From Natrinema ejinorense (GTDB lineage: Archaea; Halobacteriota; Halobacteria; Halobacteriales; Natrialbaceae), in the NCBI RefSeq assembly GCF_002494345.1, contig NZ_NXNI01000001.1:2170001-2234000 (forward strand): DNA of 64,000 nucleotides, read 5' to 3'. Positions within the stretch are counted from its first letter, which is position 1. Each line of letters opens with the position of its first letter. Below the pieces are notes generated by a model. It saw only the letters and a list, made by a program, of their open reading frames with translations, was not told where the DNA came from and did no database searches. Positions 36,030 to 45,001 of the stretch are shown one piece after another. The translations under genes were made by a program, and so were the position numbers.

Positions 36030-37361
36030 ATGTACGTAATCATCGTCGGTGCCGGCGAGGTCGGCCGCTCGATCGCCGCGAACCTGGAAGAGACCCACGA
36101 CGTGGTCGTTATCGATCGGGATGCCGATGTCGTCGATGAACTCACCTACTCGCTGGACGTGCTGACGATCCGTGGCGACGGAACGGACCTCGAGGTACTG
36201 CGCGAGGCTGGTCTCGAGCAAGCGGGGCTCGTCATCGCCTGTACGGACAACGACGAGACGAACGCCGTCGTCTGTGGGGCGGCGAAGGCGACGGCCGAGG
36301 TGTTTACCATCGCCCGGGTTCGACGACGGACGCTGCTGGAAACCTGGCAGGGTTCGCAGGGTGCCTTCGGCGTCGACTTCATGGTCTGTACCGACCTGCT
36401 GACTGCGCAGGCGATCTTTCGGATCTCGGGACTGCCGAGCGCACACGACGTCGATACGTTCGCCGGCGGCCTCATCCGTATGGCCGAGTTCGACATCCCC
36501 CCGGAGAGTCCGATCGCCGACCGGACCGTAAGCGAAGCCGACTGCTACGATTCGCTCACCTTCGCCGCGATCTTTCGGGACAACGAGATGGTCGTCACGA
36601 GGGGTGACACGGTCATCCGGGCGGGCGACCGCGTCGTCGTCATCGGCAGCCCTGCCTCGATCAACGAGTTTGCCGACGAGGTCGCCACGATGCCCGAGGA
36701 GGCGGAAGAAGTCGTCATCGTCGGCGCGAGCGAAATCGGCTACCAGACCGCCCGCGAGTTCGAGGATCACGGCTTTCGACCGCGAATGATCGAACGCGAC
36801 CACGACCGGGCCCGTGAGGTCGCCGAATCGCTCCCGAACACGATGGTCATGGAAAGCGACGCGACCAACTCCGAGTTCCTCGCCCGCGAGCACGTCGGCG
36901 AAGCCGACGTCGTCGTCGCCGCCCTCGACAGCGACGAGAAGAACCTGCTCGTCTCCCTACTGGCCGACCGGCTCGGCGTCGACCGCACCGTCGCGATCAT
37001 CGAGAACCCCGAGTACGCCGACCTCTTCGAGACCGTCGGGGTCGACGTCGCGATCAACCCCCGCGAGGAGACCGCCGAGGAGATCATCCGCTTTACCCGA
37101 ACCGACCACACCGAGAAAGTGGCCATGCTCGAGCACGACCTCGCGGAAGTCATCGAGATCGAGGTCGGCGAGGAGAGCGTCCTCGTCGGTCGGGAGATCG
37201 CCGAGGCGACCGACGACCTCCCCGAGGGCGTCGTCATCGGCGCGATTTCACGAAGCGGCGAGCATATCACGCCGCGTGGCTCGACGGTCGTTCAGTCCGG
37301 CGATCACGTGATCGTCTTCGTCGACGCGGCCGTCCTCGACGAGGTCATCGAACTGATCTAG
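36030..37361 (+). CDS. trkA: TrkA-type potassium uptake regulator, two-repeat form
   Basis: Cytoplasmic NAD-binding regulator of Trk/Ktr channels, 443 residues. It is a full tandem of RCK_N-RCK_C twice: the first Rossmann loop is YVIIVGAGEVGRSIAANL and the second VVIVGASEIGYQTAREF; each is followed by a C-terminal ligand-binding subdomain (PRGSTVVQSGDHVIVF closes the second). The ATG at 36030 follows GGAGGG by five bases; longer upstream extensions are off-composition. It starts the potassium island and is divergent from RNase J. Confidence 0.95.
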   Translation: MYVIIVGAGEVGRSIAANLEETHDVVVIDRDADVVDELTYSLDVLTIRGDGTDLEVLREAGLEQAGLVIACTDNDETNAVVCGAAKATAEVFTIARVRRRTLLETWQGSQGAFGVDFMVCTDLLTAQAIFRISGLPSAHDVDTFAGGLIRMAEFDIPPESPIADRTVSEADCYDSLTFAAIFRDNEMVVTRGDTVIRAGDRVVVIGSPASINEFADEVATMPEEAEEVVIVGASEIGYQTAREFEDHGFRPRMIERDHDRAREVAESLPNTMVMESDATNSEFLAREHVGEADVVVAALDSDEKNLLVSLLADRLGVDRTVAIIENPEYADLFETVGVDVAINPREETAEEIIRFTRTDHTEKVAMLEHDLAEVIEIEVGEESVLVGREIAEATDDLPEGVVIGAISRSGEHITPRGSTVVQSGDHVIVFVDAAVLDEVIELI

Positions 37362-37476
37362 CCGACTCCGCCCGTTTCGCGCTCTGCGCACCGCTGTCGC
37401 ACCGAGTCGTCTCAGTGAGCGACGCGGCCGACCACGGCTCGAGACCGCTCGAGTAGCCGAACGCGATCGACCCGCT

Positions 37477-37680
37477 TCAGGTGCGAACACCGCGAAAGAG
37501 GACGTACGCGGCGAAGAAACCGACGTAGGCGGCCGCGAGTCCGGTCGTGAGACGGGACCGACCGACGAGCGCAATGACGAGGATCAGGAGGGGACCGAGC
37601 AGCAAGAGCGAATCGAAGACCCGATCTTCGGCACCCGCCTCGAGGAGTTCGCCCACGATCGGAATCTCGCCGACGGTCAT
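37477..37680 (-). CDS. Small two-helix membrane protein coupled to TrkH
   Basis: Protein of 67 residues (MTVGEIPIVGELLEAGAEDR at the start) with two hydrophobic helices near 26-42 and 45-62 and a basic end, FRGVRT. Its ATG overlaps the trkH stop by four bases, so translation is coupled to the channel gene. A similar small membrane gene accompanies the other Trk genes of the island. It may be an accessory subunit or assembly factor, by context only. Confidence 0.68.
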   Translation of the reverse strand: MTVGEIPIVGELLEAGAEDRVFDSLLLLGPLLILVIALVGRSRLTTGLAAAYVGFFAAYVLFRGVRT

Positions 37681-39233
37681 CGGTACAGCCCTCCGCGGTC
37701 GAAGACCGCTCGCAGCGTCACCAGGACGGGAATGATCTCGAGGCGGCCGATCCACATATTGAACAGGAACATGATCTTGCCGAGCGTCGGCAGCGATTCC
37801 GGTCCAGTGATCCCCGCAGAGAGGCCGACGTTACCCTGTGCGCTCGCGACTTCGAAGATGACGTTCTCGAGCGTGTACTCGCCCTGCGGGAGTATCAGGA
37901 GGAGTACGAAGGTCCCGATACCGAGGAAGAAGAACCAGAGAGCCGCGATAATCGCCGCCTCCTCGAACTCCTGGCGGACCTCCCGTTCGTCGAGGCGGCG
38001 TCCGTTGATCTTCAGCCGCCGAACGGCCGTCTCGGGATAGAAGACATCCGCAATACGGAATCGAATGCCTTTCAATAGCGTCAGTGCACGGATCAGCTTG
38101 ATCCCGCCCACCGTCGATCCGGCCGCGCCGCCGATGAGCATGCCGAACGCGACAGTGAGCTGGGCCTGGGCCGACCAGCGTCCCAGCGCCACGTTGGTCG
38201 AATCGACGGCGGTCTGGAAGCCGGCACAGGTCGCCGCCGAGACGAACTGGAACGAGCCATACCGGAAGGCGGTGAACAGGGAGTCGTAGGTGTCGCCCAC
38301 GTACACTAACGCGGTGAGGAGGGCCGTCCCGATACTCATATAGATGAACACCCACCGGGTCTGGAGGTCCGAATAGAGGTTCCGCAGGTCGCCCTGCAGG
38401 ATGAGATAGTGGACCGGGAACGCGATACTGCCGAGGAGCATGACTGGCAAGAGAGCGAAGTCGATGGCCACGCTATCGTAGGTTGCGATCGAATTGTCTT
38501 TGATCGAGAATCCACCCGTCGCGAGCCCCGTCATGCCGTGGTTGATCGCACCCCAGAGCGGCATTTTGACGACCCAGAGGAGGAGAATCGAGACGAAGGT
38601 AAACAGGATGAAGATCCACCAGATCGTCTGGACGGTCGAGACGATGCTCGGATGGATCCGTTCGGATCGCGCCTCGCTCTCGTAGAGCGTGAGCGATCCG
38701 CTCCCCGGACGAGCGAGGATCGCCGTCGTGAGGACGATCACACCGACGCCGCCGACCCACTCGATGAACGAGCGCCACCACTGCAGCGTCCGCGGCAGCA
38801 CCTCCTCGTTGTCGGTCATCGTCAGCCCGGTGCCAGTAAAGCCGCTCATACTCTCGAACAGCGCGTTTAGCGGGTTGGTAAACGCCGCGAGCGTCGGCGA
38901 CGACGCTTGTGACGCTTGCTCGAGGACCGGCGGCGCAAACTCGACCGTCCACGCGATGAGGTAGAAGGGCAGTGATCCGAAGATCGCGACGCAGAACCAC
39001 CCCACTGCGGCGATGATCATCCCGTGTAACTTTCCGGGTCTGGCCGCTTTCCGGAACCTCGTTCTGAAGGAGTAGCCGATAGCGAACGGGATCACTCCGG
39101 AGACGATCAGCGCGGGAATCGCGTAGTATTCGCCCCAGACGACCGGAACGAGAATCGAGACGAACATGAGGCCGGCCAGCGCCTCGAGTATGCGACCGAG
39201 GTCCCGGCCGATAGTTTCCGCTGCCCCATTCAT
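37677..39233 (-). CDS. trkH: TrkH-family potassium transporter
   Basis: Membrane channel subunit of 518 residues with the four-fold M1-P-M2 TrkH repeat. Filter-like glycine turns are visible at the P loops: FESMSGFTGTGLTM, HGMTGLATGGFSIKD, VSAATCAGFQTAV and a fourth near SAQGNVGLSAGIT. The segment GGAAGSTVGGIKLIRAL is the TrkH gating-loop signature. A TATA-like GTGTATTT (minus strand, 39261-39268) lies 30 bases before the start. The operon continues into the 67-residue gene. Confidence 0.95.
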   Translation of the reverse strand: MNGAAETIGRDLGRILEALAGLMFVSILVPVVWGEYYAIPALIVSGVIPFAIGYSFRTRFRKAARPGKLHGMIIAAVGWFCVAIFGSLPFYLIAWTVEFAPPVLEQASQASSPTLAAFTNPLNALFESMSGFTGTGLTMTDNEEVLPRTLQWWRSFIEWVGGVGVIVLTTAILARPGSGSLTLYESEARSERIHPSIVSTVQTIWWIFILFTFVSILLLWVVKMPLWGAINHGMTGLATGGFSIKDNSIATYDSVAIDFALLPVMLLGSIAFPVHYLILQGDLRNLYSDLQTRWVFIYMSIGTALLTALVYVGDTYDSLFTAFRYGSFQFVSAATCAGFQTAVDSTNVALGRWSAQAQLTVAFGMLIGGAAGSTVGGIKLIRALTLLKGIRFRIADVFYPETAVRRLKINGRRLDEREVRQEFEEAAIIAALWFFFLGIGTFVLLLILPQGEYTLENVIFEVASAQGNVGLSAGITGPESLPTLGKIMFLFNMWIGRLEIIPVLVTLRAVFDRGGLYR

Positions 39234-39360
39234 CCGTTATACCTTGCCCGATCCGGGCTCAAATACACGACGAAATCGTGATGAGACGATCGCGGGCAGT
39301 CGTTAGAGGACGACCATCGTGGCTGCCCGACGCGGGGCTGCGATCCGTTGTGTGCGACCA

Positions 39361-40047
39361 TCATTCTGCCCGGTCTTCTGGGTGGCCGAACACGTCTGTG
39401 AGGGTAGGTTCCGCTCCGAACGCCGAATAGACGGTGAGCAAATCGCCGGTCTCGATTCTCGTGTTCCCTCGCGGCGTGATCGGTGGATCCTCCCCTTCGC
39501 GTTCGATCGCAACGATCAGAACGTCCTCGGGGAGGAGGTCGTCGTCCGCTGCCTCGATGAGCGTCTTCCCGTCGATCGGCGCGTTTTCAGTGACGGTGAT
39601 CTCGAACACCTCCGCCTTCTCGCCGATTCGCATATAGTCGACGATCGCCGGGCGGGCGACCGCCCGGTAGAGGTATTCGGCAATGAGTTCCTGTGGGTTT
39701 TCCATCGTATTGACGCCGATCTGGCGGAACACGTTCATGTGTTCGGGGTCGTGAACGACCGAGACGATATTGGGCACCTCGTGTTCCTGCGCGAGCAAAC
39801 AGACCATAATGTTGGTCGGATCCCGATCGGTCGTACTGATCAGCGCGTCCGCCTTCTCGATCCCGGCGTCCTGAAGCGTATCGTGAGCCGTCGCATCGTC
39901 GTTGAGGATCAGACAGTCGTACTGACCGGCGACTCGGTCCGCTCGCTCGGGGTCGTTCTCGATGACGACGACCTCGTTTCCCGACCGAGTTGCGATATCG
40001 ATGAGCGGCATCCCGATATCGCCCGCGCCGACGATGACGATATACAT
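39361..40047 (-). CDS. TrkA-type NAD-binding potassium regulator, single-repeat form
   Basis: RCK protein of 228 residues. The Rossmann loop is YIVIVGAGDIGMPLIDIA with the acidic VVVIENDPERAD at the strand-2 end, so NAD(H) rather than NADP. RCK_C closes with ITPRGNTRIETGDLLTVYS. Half the length of the first TrkA, it would form ring gates as octamers or tetramers. A TATA box (GATATATTTT, minus strand, 40075-40084) lies about 30 bases before the ATG at 40047, supporting this start over a longer N-terminus. Confidence 0.93.
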   Translation of the reverse strand: MYIVIVGAGDIGMPLIDIATRSGNEVVVIENDPERADRVAGQYDCLILNDDATAHDTLQDAGIEKADALISTTDRDPTNIMVCLLAQEHEVPNIVSVVHDPEHMNVFRQIGVNTMENPQELIAEYLYRAVARPAIVDYMRIGEKAEVFEITVTENAPIDGKTLIEAADDDLLPEDVLIVAIEREGEDPPITPRGNTRIETGDLLTVYSAFGAEPTLTDVFGHPEDRAE

Positions 40048-40074
40048 TGCATCGGCTTTCTTGCGTGACCATTG

Positions 40075-40084
40075 AAAATATATC
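40075..40084 (-). promoter_or_regulatory. TATA box of second trkA
   Basis: GATATATTTT on the minus strand, centred about 32 bases before the ATG at 40047; consistent with a leaderless or very short leader mRNA. Confidence 0.5.
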
Positions 40085-40193
40085 GTTTTGGGGACCTCGG
40101 TCGGCGGCGTCGGCATCGCGTGGGAACCGAACGATTCCCTTCGTGTCCCGTCGACCCACGGATTGCAACGGACGGTCTACTGCCGCGACGGCA

Positions 40194-40436
40194 TCAGTCC
40201 CAGGGTGGATCCCGCCGTTGTGTTCTCGCTCGGTCTTTGGATTCCGCCAGAATCCGCTCGATCGCCCAGCCGGCCCACAGGAAGACGGCCGTCATGAAGA
40301 CGGCCATCTCGAGCCGAACGACCGACCCGTACCGAACGGCGAGCACGAGGGCCATAATCGTCACCGCGGCGGCGACGACGCCGAACACGTCGTAAAACGA
40401 GTGTGGGTGACGAACGCTTGGTAATCGAACGCTCAT
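40194..40436 (-). CDS. Small membrane protein of the potassium island
   Basis: Protein of 80 residues (MSVRLPSVRHPHSFYDVFGV at the start) with two hydrophobic helices near 15-35 and 42-60 and a basic/acidic soluble tail. It diverges from the second trkH gene and runs towards the second trkA on the same strand with 146 bases between. A TATA-like CTATATA 23-29 bases upstream suggests a leaderless transcript. No family recognised; a Trk accessory role is inferred from context. Confidence 0.62.
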   Translation of the reverse strand: MSVRLPSVRHPHSFYDVFGVVAAAVTIMALVLAVRYGSVVRLEMAVFMTAVFLWAGWAIERILAESKDRARTQRRDPPWD

Positions 40437-40458
40437 GGTATAGTATACGCACAGTTCG

Positions 40459-40465
40459 TATATAG
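40459..40465 (-). promoter_or_regulatory. TATA box of the 80-residue membrane protein
   Basis: CTATATA on the minus strand, 23-29 bases before the start codon at 40436. Confidence 0.45.
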
Positions 40466-40600
40466 ACCCTCGTCCCATAGCCGGGGAACGGTACTCGTTG
40501 GCCGGAACTGCCCGCGTTCCACCAGTAGTGATCCGTACGAGGGCCCGGTCGGGACGGACGGCGACTTACGATGGATTAATGAGACCGAACCAAAATGCCG

Positions 40601-40608
40601 TTATATAC
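40601..40608 (+). promoter_or_regulatory. TATA box of second trkH
   Basis: TTATATAC lies 36-43 bases before the ATG at 40644, giving a predicted leader of about a dozen bases. Confidence 0.45.
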
Positions 40609-40643
40609 CGTGTCCAGACGTGACTGCGCGAGTGGGGTGTACT

Positions 40644-42182
40644 ATGCGGATCCGTACTGACTGGCGCGCCAGCGTCGCGCTCGTCGGAACCGTGCTCAAG
40701 TATCTCTCCGTCCCACTGGTGATTCCGATCGTCGTTGCGCTGATCTATAGCGACCCCGTGTTCCCGTTCGTCGCGACGATCGTTCTTACGATCGCCATCG
40801 GCCACGGCCTCGAGCAACTCAGTCCCGAGCCGGATCTACAGGTCCGGGAAGCAATGCTCTTCGTGGCGATATCGTGGTTGGCCGTCGCGATGATCGGTGC
40901 AGTTCCCTACGTGGTCGCGGGCTGGGGAACCGAATCGACGCTCGCACATCCGGTCAACGCCCTGTTCGAGTCGATGTCCGGCTTTACGACGACCGGGGCG
41001 ACGGTCCTCGGGAGCATCTCGCTCGAGGATCACTCCCACGCGATCATGATGTGGCGACAGCTCACCCAGTGGCTCGGCGGGATGGGGATCATCGTGTTGA
41101 TGGTCGCGATCCTCCCCGAGTTAGCGGTCAGCGGCGCGCAACTGGTCGAGTCGGAGGCGCCGGGACCGCAGTTACAGAAACTCACGCCGCGCATCGCCGA
41201 GACGGCGCGCATCCTCTGGCTCGTCTACTTCGCGTTCACCGTTCTCTACATCGTCATTCTCTACGGATTCCATCTGGCGGGGATGGCCGACAACATGACC
41301 CTCTACAATGCCATCGCCCACGGGTTCACGACGCTCCCGACGGGCGGGTTCTCGCCGGAGGCCGACAGCGTCGCGGCGTTCTCCGCGATCGTCCAGTGGA
41401 CCGCCATTCCGTTCATGATCATCGCCGGGACCAACTTCGCCCTGTTCTGGCACGTCTTCAGCGGCGAAGGTCATCGCTTCGTCCGTAACTCCGAGTTCCG
41501 CGCCTACGTGAGCGCGATCGCCGGGCTGACGGTCCTCCTCGCCGGGATGCTCTACGTCGGTACCGCGCCGGCGCTCGGGGATCTCGGCGGCGTGACGGAA
41601 GGCGTGGTCGAGAACTCGCTGCGACAGAGCGCCTTCCAGATCGCGTCACTGTTGACCTCGACCGGCTACGCGACCAGCGACTTCGCGGCGTGGTCCGCGA
41701 CCGGCAAGGTCGTGCTCCTGTTCGCGATGCTCGTCGGCGGCTGTGCGGGCTCGACCGGTGGCGGCGTCAAGGTCGTTCGATGGTTGATCGTCTTCAAGGT
41801 ACTGCGCCGAGAGCTGTTCACGGCGTCTCATCCCGAGGTCGTCCGCCCGATTCGACTCGGCGGCAACGTCGTCGACGAGGACGCCATTCGCGGCGTCCTC
41901 GGATTCACGTTCATGTACCTCTTCATCTTCGCTCTCGCCACGCTGGTCATCATGCTCGACGCCAGCCGAATCGGTTACTCCCTCGAGCCCATCGAGGCGT
42001 TCAGTGCGAGTCTCGCGACGATCGGGAACATCGGCCCCGGGTTCGGTTCGCTCGGCCCCTTCGGGAACTACCTCGAGTTCCCGTACAGTTCGAAACTCCT
42101 GATGGTCTTCCTGATGTGGATCGGCCGACTGGAGATCATCCCCGTTCTCGTCCTCTTCACCGGCGGGTTCTGGACCCGCTGA
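40644..42182 (+). CDS. trkH: TrkH-family potassium transporter, second copy
   Basis: Membrane subunit of 512 residues, paralogous to the TrkH at 37677-39233 but in the opposite direction. P-loop turns are FESMSGFTTTGATVLG, HGFTTLPTGGFSPEAD, a third in SLLTSTGYATSD, and a fourth in SLATIGNIGPGFGS; the gating-loop region is GGCAGSTGGGVKVVRW. The start at 40644 precedes a basic cytoplasmic head (MRIRTDWRAS) and is favoured over an upstream Met by the TATA spacing. It converges on ipk with 41 bases between. Confidence 0.95.
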   Translation: MRIRTDWRASVALVGTVLKYLSVPLVIPIVVALIYSDPVFPFVATIVLTIAIGHGLEQLSPEPDLQVREAMLFVAISWLAVAMIGAVPYVVAGWGTESTLAHPVNALFESMSGFTTTGATVLGSISLEDHSHAIMMWRQLTQWLGGMGIIVLMVAILPELAVSGAQLVESEAPGPQLQKLTPRIAETARILWLVYFAFTVLYIVILYGFHLAGMADNMTLYNAIAHGFTTLPTGGFSPEADSVAAFSAIVQWTAIPFMIIAGTNFALFWHVFSGEGHRFVRNSEFRAYVSAIAGLTVLLAGMLYVGTAPALGDLGGVTEGVVENSLRQSAFQIASLLTSTGYATSDFAAWSATGKVVLLFAMLVGGCAGSTGGGVKVVRWLIVFKVLRRELFTASHPEVVRPIRLGGNVVDEDAIRGVLGFTFMYLFIFALATLVIMLDASRIGYSLEPIEAFSASLATIGNIGPGFGSLGPFGNYLEFPYSSKLLMVFLMWIGRLEIIPVLVLFTGGFWTR

Positions 42183-42223
42183 GACGGTCTCGCCGTTTCT
42201 TCGCTCGTCTCCCGCTATCGTTC

Positions 42224-42964
42224 TCAGTCGATCGTCGTCCCCGGATTCTCGCCCTCGAGGAACGACGCGAGCGACTCGAGGCCGAAGATCGATGCCGCGG
42301 CCTCGAGTCCGAGCAGCGTCCGCACTTTGCCGGCCATTCCGCCGGTCACGTCGGTCGCCTCGCTGGTCCCGAGCACGTCGGCGACGGTCTCGAAGTCGGC
42401 GATCCGGTCGATCACGGCGTCACCGTCGTCTAACACCCCAGGGACCGTCGAGCACAGCCCCACCCGATCGGCCGAGAGCGCTCGAGCGAGTTCCGCCACG
42501 AGTTCGTCGCCGCTGACGACGGTCGCACCCGCGCCGGCGTGGGCGATCACGTCGCCGTGGAGAACAGGGACGAACCCCTCCGCGAGCATCGTTTCGACCT
42601 GGCCGGTCGGCAAGTCGAGCTCCCCCTTGCTATCGCGGGCGGCTGCCGAAAAGGGATGGACCGGCACCGCCTCGACGTCGCGCTCGAGCAGTCGACGCAG
42701 GACGAACTGATTCAACGTCGTCATCGCGCCGTGGATGTCCAGCGCTGCCGACGCGTCGTGGGTCCCTTCGGTCGTGGTGACGCCGTGCTCGCTGGCGTTG
42801 TGATGGCCGAAGCTCCCGCCGCCGTGGACGATCACGAGGTCCTCGGTACCGCTCTCTCGTGTCGCCGCGATCGCGTCGGCCGCGCGCTCGAGGGCGTCGC
42901 CGTCGAGGGTTTCCGGCCGGTCCTTCTCAGTGATGACGCTGCCGCCGAGTTTCAGAACGATCAT
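42224..42964 (-). CDS. ipk: Isopentenyl phosphate kinase
   Basis: Amino-acid-kinase-fold enzyme of 246 residues that phosphorylates isopentenyl phosphate to IPP, the last step of the archaeal mevalonate route. IVLKLGGSVIT opens the fold with the catalytic Lys, VHGGGSFGHHNA holds the conserved His that defines IPKs, and VSGDELVAELA and DVTGGMAGKVRTLL complete the ATP site. The start overlaps the mevalonate kinase stop by four bases, so the two steps are co-expressed. Confidence 0.96.
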   Translation of the reverse strand: MIVLKLGGSVITEKDRPETLDGDALERAADAIAATRESGTEDLVIVHGGGSFGHHNASEHGVTTTEGTHDASAALDIHGAMTTLNQFVLRRLLERDVEAVPVHPFSAAARDSKGELDLPTGQVETMLAEGFVPVLHGDVIAHAGAGATVVSGDELVAELARALSADRVGLCSTVPGVLDDGDAVIDRIADFETVADVLGTSEATDVTGGMAGKVRTLLGLEAAASIFGLESLASFLEGENPGTTID

Positions 42965-43947
42965 TCGAGTCGCTCCACCCCCGTTTCGGCGAGTTCCGCG
43001 CGGAAGGCGTCCTCACAGCCCGGCGTAAAGGACAGCGCGGTCTCCGTCTCCTCGGTCGGATCGAGGGCGACGATGCAGCCGCCGCCGCCGGCTCCCGTGA
43101 GCTTCGCGCCGCGGGCACCCGCGTCACGGGCCGCCCAGACCATCGTGTCGAGCGAACGCGAGGAGACGCCCAGCGCGGAGAGCAGGCCGTGGTTGAAGTC
43201 CATCAGTCGGCCGATTTCGTCGATCTCCCCGTCCGCGAGCGCGTCCTCGCCGTTCCGAACGACGTCGCCGATCGCCTCGACCGTGTGGGCCGCGAAATCG
43301 TACTCCTCGCGCAGGTCGCGGACGCCTGCAACCAGCTTGCCGGTGTCCCCCGCGCCACCGTCGAACCCGATCACGATCGGCAACTCGGGTGCCTCGAGCG
43401 AGCGGCAGTCGTCGCCCTCGACGCGGACCGCGCCGCCGGTCGCCGAACAGAACGTATCGGCCCGCGAGGCCTGGCCGTCCTGCACCTGCGACTCCGTCCG
43501 GTAGGCTCGCTCGGCGAGTTCCGCGGGCTCGAGCGTGACGCCGAGTTCGCGGGTTGCCGCATCGATGGCGGCGACGACGACCGCCGCCGAGGACCCCAGG
43601 CCTGCACCCAACGGGATGTCACTCTCGATCGTGACGTCGAAGCCGGCGTCGTCTTCGCCGGTCACTTCTCGAACCTGTTCGATCGCGCCGTCGACGTACT
43701 GCGTCGCCGCCGTCACCAGCGATTCGGGGACGTCCACGTCGGGACGACTGTCGGCCGTGGCACCGTACTCGACGGTGAAGCCATCGAGGCTGAGGTCTTC
43801 GGCGTTGACCCGGAGCCGCCCGTCGTCGCGTCGCTGGACCTCCACTCGCGCCCGCCGTTCGATCGCACATGGAACGGCGGGTTCGCCGTAAACCACCGCG
43901 TGCTCCCCGAACAGGTACACCTTCCCGGGAGCGCTCGAGCGTGTCAT
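42961..43947 (-). CDS. mvk: Mevalonate kinase
   Basis: GHMP kinase of 328 residues that phosphorylates mevalonate. SAPGKVYLFGEHAVVYGEPA is the N-terminal motif, PLGAGLGSSAAVVVAAIDA the phosphate loop, and KLTGAGGGGCIVAL the C-terminal GHMP motif. The start at 43947 is the Met immediately before the first strand. It is translationally coupled to ipk. Upstream, where rps2 would abut it in the ancestral archaeal order, a divergent ThiN-domain regulator and a DUF7344 gene intervene. Confidence 0.96.
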   Translation of the reverse strand: MTRSSAPGKVYLFGEHAVVYGEPAVPCAIERRARVEVQRRDDGRLRVNAEDLSLDGFTVEYGATADSRPDVDVPESLVTAATQYVDGAIEQVREVTGEDDAGFDVTIESDIPLGAGLGSSAAVVVAAIDAATRELGVTLEPAELAERAYRTESQVQDGQASRADTFCSATGGAVRVEGDDCRSLEAPELPIVIGFDGGAGDTGKLVAGVRDLREEYDFAAHTVEAIGDVVRNGEDALADGEIDEIGRLMDFNHGLLSALGVSSRSLDTMVWAARDAGARGAKLTGAGGGGCIVALDPTEETETALSFTPGCEDAFRAELAETGVERLE

Positions 43948-44059
43948 GCCCGGGCGTTCGTCCGAGGGGGAGTAATAGCTGTCTGTGTCGTCGCCCGCTG
44001 GCGGTCCGTCGGCCCGTCGCGTAGGCGGACTTATGATCGTGCAGTCGAACGTCGGTCGT

Positions 44060-44983
44060 ATGTCGCTCGTCTTGCCCAGCGAACTCGTCGTCGATCGGTT
44101 CCTGCCGACGGTCCGGGCGATGCTGGCCGCACGCCTCGCCGACCGCGGGCTGACCCAACGGGAGATCGCCGCCGAACTCGGCGTGACCCAGGCTGCGGTC
44201 AGCAAGTACGTCGGGGGCGAGAGCGGCGGTGACGACCGGTTTCGAGACGATCCCGAAACCGTCGCCACCGTCGAACGCATCGCTGACGGATTGGCCAGCG
44301 GCGAGATGGACGGCTACGACGCGCTGGCCGAACTCCTCTCGCTCGTCCGTACCCTCGAGGATCGGGGTCCGATCTGTGAACTCCACGAGGAGGAGATGCC
44401 TGCCCTTCGGGGGCTGGGCTGTGATCTGTGCGTTCGCGGCCTCGATCCCGACGTCCGCGCCGAACGGGACGTCCTCGCGAACGTCCGGACCGCCGCGCGT
44501 ACGCTCGCCTCGATTCCCGGAATGGCCGACATCGTCCCGAACGTCGGAACTAACGTCGGAATGTCGCTTCCCGAACCAGGCGACGAAACCGACGTCGCCG
44601 CGGTCCCCGGCCGGATCTACGCCATGGGTGGCCGCATCGAAATTCCTGCGAACCCCGAGTTCGGCGCGTCGCAACACGTCGCGACGGCCGTCCTGGCCGC
44701 GAACGACGCCGACTCCGAGATCCGGGCGGCGATCAACGTCGCCACCGACGACGGCCTGCTCGAGGCCGCTCGAGAGCTGGGGCTCGAGCCACTCGAGTTC
44801 GACGCCGACTACGAGGACCGCGGCGAACACCTCCGCGAGCGGTTCGCCGCCCGCGGCACCGTTCCCGCCGTCGCCTACCACCAGGGCGCGTTCGGGATCG
44901 AGCCCGTAAGCTACGTCTTCGGGGCGACGGCAGTCGAGGCCGCCGAACTGATCGAGGCCCTGCTCGAGGCCCGATCCAGGTAG
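44060..44983 (+). CDS. thiR: HTH-ThiN thiamine-responsive transcriptional regulator
   Basis: Protein of 307 residues. The N-terminal helix-turn-helix (ADRGLTQREIAAELGVTQAA, then SKYVGG) is followed by a Cys-containing linker (GPICELHEEE ... LGCDLCVRG) and a C-terminal ThiN domain of about 170 residues (DIVPNVGTNVGMSLP, PGRIYAMGGRIEIPANPEFG, AYHQGAFGIEPVSYVFG). ThiN is the thiamine-phosphate synthase domain; fused to HTH it senses thiamine phosphate and controls thiamine genes in haloarchaea. No thiamine gene is adjacent. The start could also be 44033. Confidence 0.88.
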   Translation: MSLVLPSELVVDRFLPTVRAMLAARLADRGLTQREIAAELGVTQAAVSKYVGGESGGDDRFRDDPETVATVERIADGLASGEMDGYDALAELLSLVRTLEDRGPICELHEEEMPALRGLGCDLCVRGLDPDVRAERDVLANVRTAARTLASIPGMADIVPNVGTNVGMSLPEPGDETDVAAVPGRIYAMGGRIEIPANPEFGASQHVATAVLAANDADSEIRAAINVATDDGLLEAARELGLEPLEFDADYEDRGEHLRERFAARGTVPAVAYHQGAFGIEPVSYVFGATAVEAAELIEALLEARSR

Positions 44984-45001
44984 GCGGCCGACGACCTCGT
45001 G

